Shown here piece by piece: positions 35,048 through 46,294 of a DNA stretch of 64,000 nucleotides. How positions within the stretch are numbered: position 1 is the first letter of the stretch; every line of letters begins with the position of its first letter. The notes under the pieces are model-generated. The model was not told the origin of the DNA. It ran no database searches and worked only from the letters and a program-made list of their open reading frames with translations. Source of the DNA: Astrocystis sublimbata (taxonomy: Eukaryota; Ascomycota; Sordariomycetes; Xylariales; Xylariaceae); the NCBI GenBank assembly GCA_022453515.1, contig JAJNNY010000085.1, positions 60,764-124,763 on the forward strand, in the 5' to 3' direction. The translations under genes and the position numbers were made by a program.

Positions 35048-36511
35048 TTATCGACCCGTCTTTTTGTGCTTAGTAGCCTGCCGCTTGGAAACCCTCGCAT
35101 CTTTTGCCGAAACAGCTTGCGCTTGTGTATCTGCTTTGGATCCCCCGCGTTTTGTTCGGCCTCGGCGGTTGGCTGGGGTGTTGAGGATGGTGATGTTGTC
35201 TCGCGCTGCAGCATTCTTCGCCTCTTGAATCCGCTTACTCCTTCGGAGTGGTGCTGGAGAGGTCCGAGCCGGCGAGCTTGAAGTAGGAGAATGTTGAAGC
35301 AGGGGATCCTGAGTTGTGGGTTCTAATCTGGGCGCCTCGGCTTTTTGGGGATGTTGACTGGCACCTTTCCCGAGGTTCGGGGGACGTGGCGGAGTCTCAG
35401 GTCGAGAAGAGGCTTCAGGCGTGATCGTCGGATAGTAGTCAGGGGAGGCATCACCCATGGGTAAGTCCTCGATCCATTGGCTTATGGGTACGGTCGACCA
35501 TTGAGTTGGACGTGGAGTCGCCAGTTTATTCTGCTCCCCGGGAGGTGTAGGCTCTATAGATCGAAAGGGTTCAAGGCCTATCTCTCCGAAGTTCAAGGGG
35601 CTTCGCTCTGGCGGACTTGGCGACTCGACGTAGGTAACGAACTTCATCTCTTCCTCAACCCATTCGTCGCGCGAACCTCGCTCATGGCGCCATGACCTCC
35701 CCGGAAGTACCCCCCAATTCCTGTCCCATATTTTCCACTCCTCCCAAGTTGCCTTCACTGTCTCATATGCTCTGGAGTTTATATCAGCAGGATCACTGCT
35801 GGGTTTTCCTTTGCGTTCCAGTCTCTGCTGGATGCGCTCGCACTCGATCGAAACTTGGTAACTGAATTGCTGGAAAGGGCGTGATGCCTCATGTTCGCGC
35901 ACTCGTTGCGCATGTGTCTGTTTGATCTGCCAGGTATCCTCGTCGTCTTCAACGTCGCTGTCCGGGAGTCTGATGTAATTTCTACCATTTGCTGGTCTTT
36001 TGGGATTGTCGCGCTTACATTGCGCCCTGTCCAGTACAGCCTGGACTTCTGGCTTTACCTCAAGCGGTCTTTCGTGGTTCCATCTCCAACGCCCATCATT
36101 CCCCCAGTTCTCATTCCATATACCTTGCGCGACCCAACTTCTCCTGATCGACTGTCTAGCAAACTCACTGATGGGGATGCCGAAAGGCACAAGGTGTATC
36201 CCGTTCTTCGATGCTTCTATAAGTCGAGATTTTTCGGTTTCAATCTGGATCCTGAGCATGGTAGAGGGCATTGTCTGGAACCATTGCTGCTTGAGTTCAT
36301 ACCTCTTGCTCTCTAGCCAGTGCTGTCTTATTGCACTTTGAGTCTGAATACTTGGTGGCTGAGTCGTGCTGCCTGTGACCGATAGGTATCGCGAAGGAGA
36401 GCAGCTAAACCGACTCCGTGCACGAGCAAGCTTCTGCGGGTCGTTGGCGAGAGTCTTAAGGGCCTCATCGACCCTGCCGATGGTACGCCCGTCAACAGTT
36501 TCGTAGAACAT
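35048..36511 (-). CDS. Unknown 487-residue protein with two W-rich repeats
   Basis: Intronless and not assigned to a family. Two internal segments resemble each other: SIRRSWVAQGIWNENWGNDG (then RWRWNHERP) and TVKATWEEWKIWDRNWGVLP (then GRSWRHERGS), sharing the spacing W-x(5)-W-x(3)-W and a final W-x-HER. A long proline/serine-rich linker follows. The last 90 residues are basic, with RRSKRIQEAKN and NRRGRTKRGGSK stretches typical of nuclear localisation or AT-hook-like DNA contact. No membrane span or signal peptide. I infer a nuclear protein of lineage-restricted distribution. Length and codon-like composition through the frame support a real gene. Confidence 0.7.
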   Translation of the reverse strand: MFYETVDGRTIGRVDEALKTLANDPQKLARARSRFSCSPSRYLSVTGSTTQPPSIQTQSAIRQHWLESKRYELKQQWFQTMPSTMLRIQIETEKSRLIEASKNGIHLVPFGIPISEFARQSIRRSWVAQGIWNENWGNDGRWRWNHERPLEVKPEVQAVLDRAQCKRDNPKRPANGRNYIRLPDSDVEDDEDTWQIKQTHAQRVREHEASRPFQQFSYQVSIECERIQQRLERKGKPSSDPADINSRAYETVKATWEEWKIWDRNWGVLPGRSWRHERGSRDEWVEEEMKFVTYVESPSPPERSPLNFGEIGLEPFRSIEPTPPGEQNKLATPRPTQWSTVPISQWIEDLPMGDASPDYYPTITPEASSRPETPPRPPNLGKGASQHPQKAEAPRLEPTTQDPLLQHSPTSSSPARTSPAPLRRSKRIQEAKNAAARDNITILNTPANRRGRTKRGGSKADTQAQAVSAKDARVSKRQATKHKKTGR

Positions 36512-37684
36512 GAGGAAATCTTGTAGAAGTAAGTCAGTCTTGCGAATAATCTCTATTCTACCACAGAGAAAGGGTGCAGATGTGGGCAGGGTTCAGTGAT
36601 AAGGAAATGAATCTGGTTGGGAGGAAATCGGAGCAGGGCATTGCCTGGAAATTAGTGTACAATTCACTGTTTCCAGCTGCCAAAAAATATTTGTGTCACT
36701 TGAAATCTGTGTGACATGTGACTACACTGGGTTCTCGCGGCATGAGCCAGTTAGTTGCTTCACTGGCCGTGACTATAATCATGTACAACGACGCACAAGG
36801 TTGGCCATTGATACGCACACATCCTTCTATATCCTAAATAGTAATTATCCCTTGATTCCCGCGAGAAACAAAGCGTGCTGCAGCACTGCGAGAGGCAACG
36901 CAATGCAACACATCTTGACACCGCACCACGAGACCAGTTCTGACACGCCCCAACTCCGAAATCACTTGTTCGCAGGGCTTTTGTGGTAAAACAGCCTGCC
37001 CGTCGACTCGGGTATCGTAAGGTGTAGTAGGCTCGGACAGAGCAGGTATCGGAGTGAGGTTTACCTCAGTTACGGCGATAGATTGTGCGACCATGACCGG
37101 AGCGCGGTGAAATGTTGGTACAAATGCTCTTCAACTCCAGGATAACAACCAGGATCAAAGGGCCTCCGAACCGGCCCCCTAACCACCGACAACGCGGATA
37201 AGGCCGATTATCTCGAAATGAAAGCGCGGCGAGTGACGTCGGGTAGTAAAGAAATATCGTTGTTAGATCCTTGCCTGATCTCTGTTTTTATAGCTTGGGT
37301 ATACCCATGGGCTTGCTCTTTTGGGCCGTGGGCTGCCAAGAGATGGCCTGGGCATGTAAACCCTCGAATTCAAACCTCGCCTGTTACTGATGATAATATT
37401 ACAGCGAGAGAGCACCCAAGGTCATTCGTTGGTATAATCGGGTTGAGGTGGCGCATGTTCGCCAACAGTACAGTACCGTGCATATAACATGCAGGCTGCA
37501 CCCCCTCATATAGAGGCATCCGTCCGGTCGGAAAAGCACTAAGCATTTCCTCCAACTTGAGCCCTCATCTGGTAGAGTCGCCCTCGTCTTCGTAGCTTTC
37601 CTCATGAACTACGCAAAATGAGCCTCTGTCTCCAACTACCGAAAGTAAACCAAAGATCTTGATCTTCAGTTGCTTTTAGTTAAC
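36512..37684. other. Intergenic region, no supported gene
   Basis: Contains the 5' flanks of the unknown protein (-) and the truncated P450 (+). A minus-strand 86-codon frame at 36834-37094 lacks homology. Confidence 0.4.
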
Positions 37685-39214
37685 ATGGCTCCCAACATTT
37701 CGGTCGCTGTTGGCGTGCTTGGCATCATCTATCTACTGCTCCTTGCTTTTCATCGTTTCACCCAAAGCGCCAAAGAGCCACAGTCAATCTGCAATGGCGT
37801 CCCATTCATTACGCCTTTACTGAGCATGGTAGCTCTGGGAAGCAGCTTCCACCGCCTGATGAGGTAATCTAGTGTTCGCTAACCACACCCTGGACAAGCA
37901 CACTAATCAACTGACGCTTCTCTTCTCCTAGAGACAAATACAATCTTCTGATACACACGCTTCGCATTCCTGGGACACGTTTCTATATCGTCAACTCCCC
38001 TTCTTTGATCACATCAGTCCAGAACCGATTTCGCATTCTTTCTTTTCCCGCAATCGAAGCGGGCATCGCCGCCAAGGTGTTTGGTGTCACTGAGGTCACC
38101 AATAAAGTCTTTAGGCACAACCTTACTAGCGATGAGGGTTACTTGATGAGCTTCCCCAAATATGTTCACTCCGCTCTGGGCGCTGGACCGGGCCGAGATG
38201 CTATGAACAGGAGGGCTGTCCAAGTCGTCGCCAGTTCATTGAATACGCTTGCCGGAACGGAGAACGGTTTCCGTACTGTTCATATGTTTCAATGGATTCG
38301 GCACGAGCTCCTGATAGCAACCACTGAAGGTGTCTATGGGCCCAAAAATCCTTTTCGAGACCCTACCATGGAGCGAGCTTGGTAGTAAGCCTTAATCCTC
38401 CCAACAATGAATGATGTTCCTGATAATACTTACACATGCTCAGTACCTTCGAGCCAGGGATGATGATGTTTGTTCTGAATCTTTTCCCCAGATTGTTAGC
38501 CAGGAAGAGCTTCCAGGCGCGTGAGTACATGGCCCAAGTCTGGCAGCAATACTTTGACAATGAGTGGTATAAGCAGGGCTCAGACCTGGTCAAAGCCCGT
38601 GTCAAAATCAACGAGGACTTCGAGATTCCTATGAGCGATACTGCTAGGCTCGAGGTTGCGGGAACCCAGGCAATCCTTACTAACACCATCCCATGTACCT
38701 TTTGGGTGGTGTTGCATATCTTCTCCGATCCAGTTGTTCTGGAAGAAATCAGACAGGAGCTATATCAAGGTGTACGAACGAATGATTCAGGCAGGTCCTC
38801 ACTATCTATCATCAACTTCTAACCCTAACCCTAACCCTAACCCAGAAGATAGTTCTGACCTGTGCTGCTGAAATTTATAGGTACCCATACTATCGACTTG
38901 GGTTACGTTCAATCATCCTGTCCCATTTTGCTATCAACTTTCAAAGAAACTATGCGTTTCCATTCTCTATCCGTGGCCACCCGCCTTGTAATGGAGGACC
39001 ATCTCCTCGACCTAGGGAAAAGGGGTCACGATGGACGGTATCCTTTTCCGGGTCCGAGAAGGGTATGGATATGGCGGCCGAAGATATCAAAGGTGCCACT
39101 CCTGACTTGGGTCATTGATGTGTATGTAGCTCGTAATCGACGAAGACATCTCGAGATAATGGTCTGGTCGATACTAATAGAGTCAATAGATTGCATGAAT
39201 CAACGTCAATGCTA
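37685..39214 (+). pseudogene. Truncated cytochrome P450 lacking the heme-binding end
   Basis: P450 of the CYP7/CYP8-like type (lipid or sterol oxidations in that group). Predicted exons 37685..37863, 37932..38384, 38444..38769 and 38881..39214 read in phase. They encode an N-terminal anchor (GVLGIIYLLLLAFHRF), IPGTRFYIVNSPSLITSVQ, FGVTEVTNK, GPGRDAMNRRAVQVV, TFEPGMMMFVLNLFPRL, an I-helix-like region and the K-helix ETMR at about 38950. After ATRLVMEDHLLD the sequence stops resembling a P450: the EFNPxRF segment and the FxxGxRxCxG heme loop are absent and the frame ends at 39214. The protein could not bind heme, so I call it a pseudogene. The last intron holds four perfect telomeric repeats. 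Its donor is GTGTAC at 38770, or a GC donor at 38791 with the same phase. Confidence 0.78.
38820..38843 (+). repeat. Interstitial telomeric repeat (TAACCC)4
   Basis: Four exact TAACCC units, the C-rich strand of the TTAGGG telomere repeat used by most filamentous fungi, lie inside the predicted last intron of the truncated P450. No other telomere sequence is seen in the window. Confidence 0.95.
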
Positions 39215-39307
39215 GCTTGTTCACTCGTCTAGTGTCTTACTACCGCACATGAGTAGACTATTGACCTGTAATTGGCAAAAAGGCGCTACTCATCCGCGTT
39301 TAATAGA

Positions 39308-40728
39308 TCACTTAAAGGTTGATGTATAAGATTCACACCCCGCAAGCGAGCCCTCCTCAAGCAACACCAGCACATCCCGCCTAGAAGCCCAATGGCGCCT
39401 CAAATACAGACAAATAGCCGGACACTCGACCCTCGCGCGCACGTCAATCCACCAAATACTCCTTGCCCCCTTCCGATACCACAAAAACATCAACAGCAGC
39501 GCAACGGGATCTTTACTTAACACCAAATCCTGAAACCGCCCCTCAATACACCTCGTAAACACCTCCGTATGTCCAACCCTCACCTCACCATCATCAAGAC
39601 ACAAAATCCGCGCTAGCGCATGCGCAGCATCAAAATAAGGACTATTCCCCGCCGTCGAAGCGTCATTCAATCCACACACCCTCGCCAAATCAGGCGGAAT
39701 ACCACCAACCCCCCTCTCAGCCCTAGGCGCATGCATCTCCGCATACGTCGCGGCCATGACGCGGAAGATGCTGCCGGGCCGTATGGGGTTGATGAGGGGC
39801 CAGAGGGCCATCTTCCCCTTGTTCAGCCTGAGCCATTCGAGATCTGTTTCTGACGACGACCGCATGGGCCAGGAAGTCTCAGGTGCATGGGAACTACCGT
39901 CTGGAGAAGCGAAGCTGAGCATGGCTAGCGCCGCGGCGGTGCCCCAGATCGGGTCCTTGTCGGCTTCTGTGATGGGCTGTGTTAGGCGTTTGTTGAGGAG
40001 CGCGGTGCCGAGGGAGAGGTGGTGGCATTCTTCGACTGTGCGGTTGTGGTTTGTGAGAGAGGTGTTGGGGAGATGGGCGCTGTGATGTCGGTCGTAGCAG
40101 AGGGCTACTGCTAGGGAGGCGTGCATTAGGTAGGGGTGCTGTGGGATGTGATTAGTTTCATCGTCATTCGTATAAGCTGCAGTCACTCGCTACGCCAAAA
40201 CGATGAGGTTCATACGATTTTCCATCAAATACTTAAATACATACAGTAAACGCGAAGCCCAACAGCTTACGATTAACCTCTGCCATCTTAGAGTTCTTTG
40301 GGTTGAGGAGACTTTCTCCCAGATACCTCGTGACGAAGTCTTGGCATTTGTCGTTCAGCTGGTAGTGCGAAGAGGCGTCCGCCGTCCACACGGCGTTGGA
40401 AAGGGGCGCCCGGACCACAACTTTGTTGCCCCTGTCTCGACGGGCCGGAGGCTTTAATTCCACGTCGTTGGTGACGGGCTGCAGGTCTGGCACGCGGAGC
40501 GTGATGTTGCACAGCACTCCGAAAGACACGCATCTCCTGCATTGCGGTCTGTCTTCATCGCACTGATCTCAGGGGATGTCTAGAGTTAGCTATGTTCACT
40601 TGTAATGACATGAACACGTGGGGTAGATTGATTAAGTTGCTCACTTTGACTCTTCTCAGCTTGCAATTCCTACAGCCGAATCTCGACCTCCGTTTACTTC
40701 GATTGGCTCGGTTATCACTCGCCGACAT
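39308..40728 (-). CDS. Zn2Cys6 transcription factor (410 aa)
   Basis: Fungal binuclear zinc-cluster regulator. Exons from the start: 40645..40728, 40245..40562 and 39308..40138, giving 410 codons. Cysteines 19, 22, 29, 36, 39 and 46 fit the consensus C-x2-C-x6-C-x6-C-x2-C-x6-C exactly, and the basic KRRSR stretch precedes them. The first intron splits the cluster right after RRVK, a frequent position. The rest is the short fungal-specific regulatory region of the Upc2-like kind, with GFAFTHPYLMHASLAVALCYDRHH (AFxHPxLMH core) created across the second junction. I start at 40728; an in-frame ATG at 40815 would add 29 residues. It is divergent from the epimerase-like gene and next to a dead P450, so it may have controlled a small metabolic group; targets unknown. 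Confidence 0.88.
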
Positions 40729-41064
40729 GACTGACCGCTTCTCGAAATCCCGTTGCAATGAATTGACAAAAGTAAGAGGGAATACCACGCACGCCACGAC
40801 GTTAGATCCCATCAAAGCAGTTGGCGCTAGCCATCGATCGGCTAACGTCTTGGCGCGCTAACCGGCTTTCGCCTGCGGGGATTTCTCATTGGCTGATCGG
40901 AATCTTGCAAACCAAAAATAACCTAACTGTTCCTGTAAACACCATCGAAAGTCGCATGTCTGGACTTATACGCAGTCTAGCGGGAATCAATTTGGGACGA
41001 TGTCCGACTCTGGTAGTATCCGTCCGAGCTCGCAAGTTGCCGAGAGATTTCTCACATAGGTAGG

Positions 41065-41074
41065 TATATAAAAG
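41065..41074 (+). promoter_or_regulatory. TATA box of epimerase-like gene
   Basis: TATATAAAAG lies about 200 bp before the start at 41276 in the spacer shared with the divergent Zn2Cys6 regulator. A C/T-rich leader follows, as expected for a fungal promoter. Confidence 0.45.
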
Positions 41075-41275
41075 CGCGACGTGATGCGCACAGAAATGAT
41101 GAAGGGCGCTCCTGCACCTGGCCTCTCACTTACACATGCTTCAATGCCTGCCTGACCGATCACGAAGACAACTGACGACAACCTCATAAACCTCCATTTC
41201 AATTCACCTCTTGCCCTTAAATCCGTCATCGAGTTTTTTCACTTTCCCTCACTAAACCAACACCCAATCCCCAAA

Positions 41276-42292
41276 ATGAAAGTCTTCATAACCGGCGCCT
41301 CCGGCGCAATCGGCTCCGCTCTAACCCGCGAGCTCCTCACGCACGGACACACCGTCCTAGCCCTCGCACGCAGCGATCGCAGCGCCTCATTCCTGCACAC
41401 CCTTAGGGCAGAAGTCGTGCGCGGATCCCTCACCGATCTCTCTATCCTCGCAAAAGCCGCTTCTGAATGCGACGCTGTCGCCCATCTAGCGTTCATCAAC
41501 GAGTTCGAACATTACGCGGAAAACTGTGCTGTCGATCGCGCTGCTATTGGGGCTATTGGGTCTGCGCTAGTTGCATCTTCAGAGGGAGAAACTACGGCAG
41601 AGATAGCAGCAGTAGAGAAGACAGGCGATAAGGCTTTTGTCATTTCCTCCGGCACATCCCTCCTCCCCAAAGGCCGCCTCGCCCTCGAATCCCAGCCCTA
41701 CGACGCCACGGACCCTTTTGGCGCCCTACGTGGTCCCGCGGAAGACCTCGCTCTATCGTTTGCTTCGAAAGGCAACGGCGTGCGCGTCTCAGTCATCCGC
41801 CTCCCCTCCGTCTACGGCAACGGCTCTCTGGGCTGGGTGGCCCTCATGCTCTCCTCTGCTTCCGAGAACGACGTGGTGCCGTATATTGCAGAAGGAGACA
41901 ACCGCTGGTGCGCGGCGCATGCGAGGGATGTTGCTGTGCTGTATCGTCTCGCTTTAGAAAATGGCGGGAAAGGCGGCAAGGGTGGGAAGGGGAAGGGGTC
42001 TATCTACCATGCCGTCGCCGAAGAAGGCGTGAGGAGTAAGGATGTGGCAGAGGCGTTGGGGAAGAAACTGGGACTACCCGTCAAGGGGATGAGGGTTGAG
42101 GAAGCACAGGAGGTGTTTGGGGTGTTGGAGGCGAATGCGCTGGGGATTGATTACCCGGCGAGCAGTGACATGACACGAGAGGAGCTGGGGTGGGAGCCGA
42201 AGGAGAGGGGGTTGTTGGAGTGGTTGGGGTCTGAGGAGTTTGAGGCGCGTGAGGTTCCGGGTTGGTCGAAGGCAGATAGCAAGAGCTCATAG
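41276..42292 (+). CDS. NAD(P)-dependent epimerase/dehydratase-like (extended SDR) protein
   Basis: Intronless, 338 residues. Opens with the Rossmann dinucleotide motif FITGASGAIGSALTREL (TGxxGxxG). VVRGSLTDL and DAVAHLAF follow at the usual beta-strand positions, then FVISSGTSL, and SVIRLPSVYGNG matches the substrate-side loop of the NAD-dependent epimerase family. The canonical YxxxK pair is not clear: the expected place reads DATDPFGALRGPAEDL, so this is probably an atypical extended SDR. A glycine/lysine run (GGKGGKGGKGKG) at about 226-237 is unusual. Cytosolic oxidoreductase or sugar-nucleotide-type enzyme; substrate unknown. Divergent from the zinc-cluster regulator with 547 bp between starts. 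Confidence 0.85.
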   Translation: MKVFITGASGAIGSALTRELLTHGHTVLALARSDRSASFLHTLRAEVVRGSLTDLSILAKAASECDAVAHLAFINEFEHYAENCAVDRAAIGAIGSALVASSEGETTAEIAAVEKTGDKAFVISSGTSLLPKGRLALESQPYDATDPFGALRGPAEDLALSFASKGNGVRVSVIRLPSVYGNGSLGWVALMLSSASENDVVPYIAEGDNRWCAAHARDVAVLYRLALENGGKGGKGGKGKGSIYHAVAEEGVRSKDVAEALGKKLGLPVKGMRVEEAQEVFGVLEANALGIDYPASSDMTREELGWEPKERGLLEWLGSEEFEAREVPGWSKADSKSS

Positions 42293-42428
42293 GAGAGAAA
42301 TTACGGCGTTTTGGTGCAGAGGGAATTGCATTTAAAGAAGACACCGGAATAGAATCCATTAATCAATCTCACTTCACCTATCTCTACCCCCGCTCGCATA
42401 CCTCAAGCAAGTCAACCCCCTACTTACA

Positions 42429-44578
42429 TCAACCAACCTTAACCATCCTATTCCTCAACGCGGCATTCTCCAACGCAACAACCTTGCCCTCCTTATCAAA
42501 CTCAAAAATAAACGAGTCCAGCGCCCGACTCCCATACGCCGTCGCACTCAGACTAATCCACGTGGAGCAATCCGTGGTAAACGGCTTCTGGATCTCCGGC
42601 AACGCGAGGTCCTCAAACGTCGCCTTGAACCCAACTTTCCTCCCACCCTCCGGCAACTCATCCCACAACCCCGTCGGAAACAGCCTTACACTAGGCCGCA
42701 TCTGCGCCCAGTAATCCGAAGAAACATTCTGCGCGAGAGCCACGACAAGGCCCATCATGTTCGTGCTATTGGACAGCCAGGGGCCGACGCCCAGGCCCGG
42801 CATCTGCGGATCGACAGTTATGGAAAGCGAGGAGTTGACAGAGGTGTTTTCAGACACGTAGTTTCCGGCATACGTAGCGTTCGCTTGGCTCCGTGCCACG
42901 CTGAGGATTGTCGGAAGATATGTGTTGGACAGCGTGTCGGCGATGTCGAGGACTAGCGAGGCGGGCAGCTCGCCGGCTGCGGCGATGCTGAAGCCGATGT
43001 CGAGGTCGGGGATCACGGCGAGGAGCGCGCTGTACCGGCCTAGGCTGCCGAGTTTGTTGAAGGTTGTGGCGAATTGGTAGGTTGAGTCTTATGGAGGTTA
43101 GTGAGGGTTGGGGTGTTTGGAGATGGGAGGCAGGGGTATTGGGGACGATGTAGGGAAAGACTGGTTGGTATTGTGAAGTACAATGGTTGTTGAGGTGGCT
43201 GGGAATACTTACTTTGACCAGGGATTGTCAGCCTCCGCACGCCCCAGGGGCTTCCGACGGACGAAGATGGGTCGGAGCTGTACGTCACTGGGCGAAGCCA
43301 CCGTCTTGTCACGGGCCAGGGGAGCAGAGTCGACTTCAGGATTGCTTTGCCCACAGTCGCCATGTCCTTGGCCGAAGAGTAAATGTTTCCTGTCCTGTGG
43401 CGGTGTCAGCAACCTTTCAAACACTGCCTCCGTATCTAGTCATGGGTTGTGGGTTCATGCTCACGGTGACTCGTTCCCCATGTTGAAAGCCCAAGTCGTC
43501 CCATACCGGTTTCCAGGAATGACACCCAGTTTGTCTTCGGGCGTGGTGTAGAACGTGCGTGTGAGATTCAAAGGTTTTACTAGCTTTTCCTCGAAGGACT
43601 GCTGGAACGGCTTTCCTGTCATCTTCTCGAGCGCGTAGCCCAGGAGGACGTATGCGATGTCGGAGTATGCGGGCGTAACGAAGGGCGAGAAGGCAGGCGG
43701 GAGCTTCATAAGACCTGCGAAGAACTCTGTGATGGTTGTTGGACGTTAGCCATCTAATGTCTTGTTGCCGTGTCAAATCACTAGATCAGGAGAGACCTGA
43801 TGCAGGCTGCAATTCTGTGACAATGCGAAAGGATGGCACTCACGGGCTCGGTTGCACACAGGGTTAGTGCCGCAAGGCGGAATGTCCCCTGGCGAAAGGG
43901 CCGGGAACCCCAAGGTATCTGCCTTATTCGTGACGAGCGTGAGCTCTCCAAGAAGCGCATCTAACATGCAAAAGCCTCATTAGCGACAGGCCCAATGACA
44001 TCTCAGTCAAGCATAATCGCGCGCTCACAGTCTCTCATCAGCCCTGAAATCTGACTCGCCAACGACCCAATGGTAATGGACCCCCAGTCCGGCGCAGACA
44101 GCGAATGCGACACATCAGGCTGGCTGGCCGCCATCTCCGCAATCTCCGGTATGAAGTTGCCGATGGGCTCGTTCCACGAGGCGTCGCCGACCTCAGCCAG
44201 AAAAGTCAAAATCGTAAAGATCTTGGTCAGGCTGCCGGTGCGGTAGACGGTGTCGCCGTCGATCTTCTTGGTGCCCGTCGTGTTCATGGTGGCCAGGTTG
44301 GGCGCCGTCCAGTAGTGCGAGTAGATGGACTCCGGCTCGTTCGCGGAGAAGACCTCGACCGAGTACGAATACCGCTGCGACCCTGTGCCGTTGCCGCGGT
44401 CGATGTACCGGCTCAGCACCGTGTCCAAGGCGCTGGCGGCGCTCTTGATGCCGTCATTGTCGAGCAGGTTGCTGGGCTTCGGGTAGCCTAGGCCGTAGAT
44501 GGGACAGTTCTTCTTTGCATCAGTGCCGAGGGCCTGCAAGGCCACCAGCCAGGTGAGAGCTCGCCCTACTCTGAACAT
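42429..44578 (-). CDS. Secreted beta-lactamase-like serine hydrolase
   Basis: Five exons from the start (44029..44578, 43844..43960, 43465..43726, 43213..43394, 42429..43087) give 589 codons in an unbroken frame. It belongs to the penicillin-binding-protein/class C beta-lactamase fold, fungal ARB_00930-like group with an extra C-terminal domain. A signal peptide is likely (MFRVGRALTWLVALQALGTDA). The nucleophile motif is SLTK at 116-119 in VYRTGSLTKIFTIL. The second motif reads YSD (PAYSDIAYVLLGYALE) where the family usually has YxN. C-terminal parts include TGNIYSSAKDMATVGKAIL, TYQFATTFNKLGSLGRYSALLAVIPDLDIGF and several N-glycosylation sites. Family members act as esterases or peptidases in metabolism; antibiotic hydrolysis should not be assumed. 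Substrate unknown. Confidence 0.9.
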
Positions 44579-46294
44579 CTTGACGCAACTCCTAAGTTAG
44601 ATACAGTAGAGACAGACTACAAGTCATAACACGACCCCCGGGACACCCGGCGCGTTGGATTTCTTTATGCCAGCTCGAGTTGAAGGTCGTGCACCACCAT
44701 CGATCAACCCCCTATCCTCAAGCGACCATCATCGTGAAAGCCAGTGAAACATGAACTCTGTCCTGATGGGGTAGTCTCGTATCTTTAATTGATAGGCAAG
44801 TGCGGAACAACATGCCATTCGTTGTGTGGCCATTCCGGATAAGCTTGGGCAATTAACCGTGCAAAGGGCAGCGCGAGCAACCGAGGTGGACTCGCGGCGC
44901 AGCGACTGAACAATATATGTTATCATTTCTGGACTCGGTGAGAGGTTAGTCGAGATTAAAGATTGATCACAACATTGGACTCGATGCATCATGCTTCGGA
45001 CGACTGCAACATCGACATTAATCATCTGTGCGATCTGAATATTTGCCGTTCAAGCCAACCGTGAGCAACTACCTGGCACACCCCCCCTCTCGGCACCAGC
45101 ACTCGGACTCTGCAATATGAAGACCGCTCAAGCCATCATGATGGCAATTGAAAATAAGAGTCGCAAGGAGTCAAGTTGACAATACATACAATTGGACGTA
45201 ATGGGCTGCTATTTTGGGAACCCGCATGTGCAATCCCCGCGGAGGCTTGCCGTCCGACCCCTTGGCAATGTACCTCAATAAAGCCTAATACACCTGCCCA
45301 TCAACCGTTCCAGAAGAACTTTAGAACAACATATCTCCTAAGATGATCGACATGCCTTGTAACACTGGACCTGCAGCAAGGCAATGTGGACCTTTCACAT
45401 CCGCTCCCGATTGACTTACCTATACCGGCCTGCCATACGCTCCATCTCTCGCCATCAAACATAGACTGACGACCGACAGAGCTGCCGATACCCTTTTTAT
45501 CTCTCCCTTCTAGCGGCGCTGACATTGCGGCTCGAACTTGTCGTCGGGTTATCTAGATAGGTAGGTAGTACTCCATCCGTTTCTCATGACATGTGAGTAG
45601 CCATAAAAATTATCACACATTGCACATCAACCAGATTCAAATACCTCTCATCTCTACTGAGGTTGCTGCATTCATCGCCGGTACTCTACTGGGCAATGGT
45701 TATCGGATAGGTAGACGGACGCAGATACAGACATTTACGACAGAAATTTTCATTGTTCCCTCCCTATCTCCCCAACTTCTATTCCATTATGCAGTAACAG
45801 TAATAGCCGTGTATATAGCATCGAAAGATCAAGCTCGCTATTCGTTCGTTCGGCATTGCCAGTTGCGGTTGCGGTTCGGTGCCCTGCACCTTCCTTCACC
45901 TCCACCTCCACCTTGCAAGACGAATATGTGTGTGAGGGGCGAGAGAGAGAAAGAATGCCAACTAAACCGCTATGCTTGCTTGCTTTGCCAGCCATGACAA
46001 TGACAATCAATGAACATCAGATCAGATAAAATCTCCAAGCCCGTTCCCTTCCCCTCCCCCTCCACTTGTCAATCAATCAAAAATGCAACTTTTTATGTAA
46101 TAGTACAATAGCTAGCTCTCATCTCTTCCCTTCATCTTTTTCAAGAGCCTTCTCTCGCCAAAATGCAAAATCCATGAATCCACCACCTAGACCTCTTGTA
46201 ACCTGTCAACAACCAGTGGTCATCATGATCATCCTTCTATACGAACTTCGAACTTTGAACAATAGATCATCCATCATCCATCCATCACCGTGCT
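44579..46294. other. Intergenic region, no supported gene
   Basis: About 1.7 kb upstream of the beta-lactamase-like gene and downstream of RCC1. Contains a GGTAGGTAGT tract near 45560. No RNA gene or conserved frame found. Confidence 0.45.

Noticed and set aside
36834..37094. 86-codon minus-strand frame
   Set aside because: Random-looking composition, no start context and no domain.
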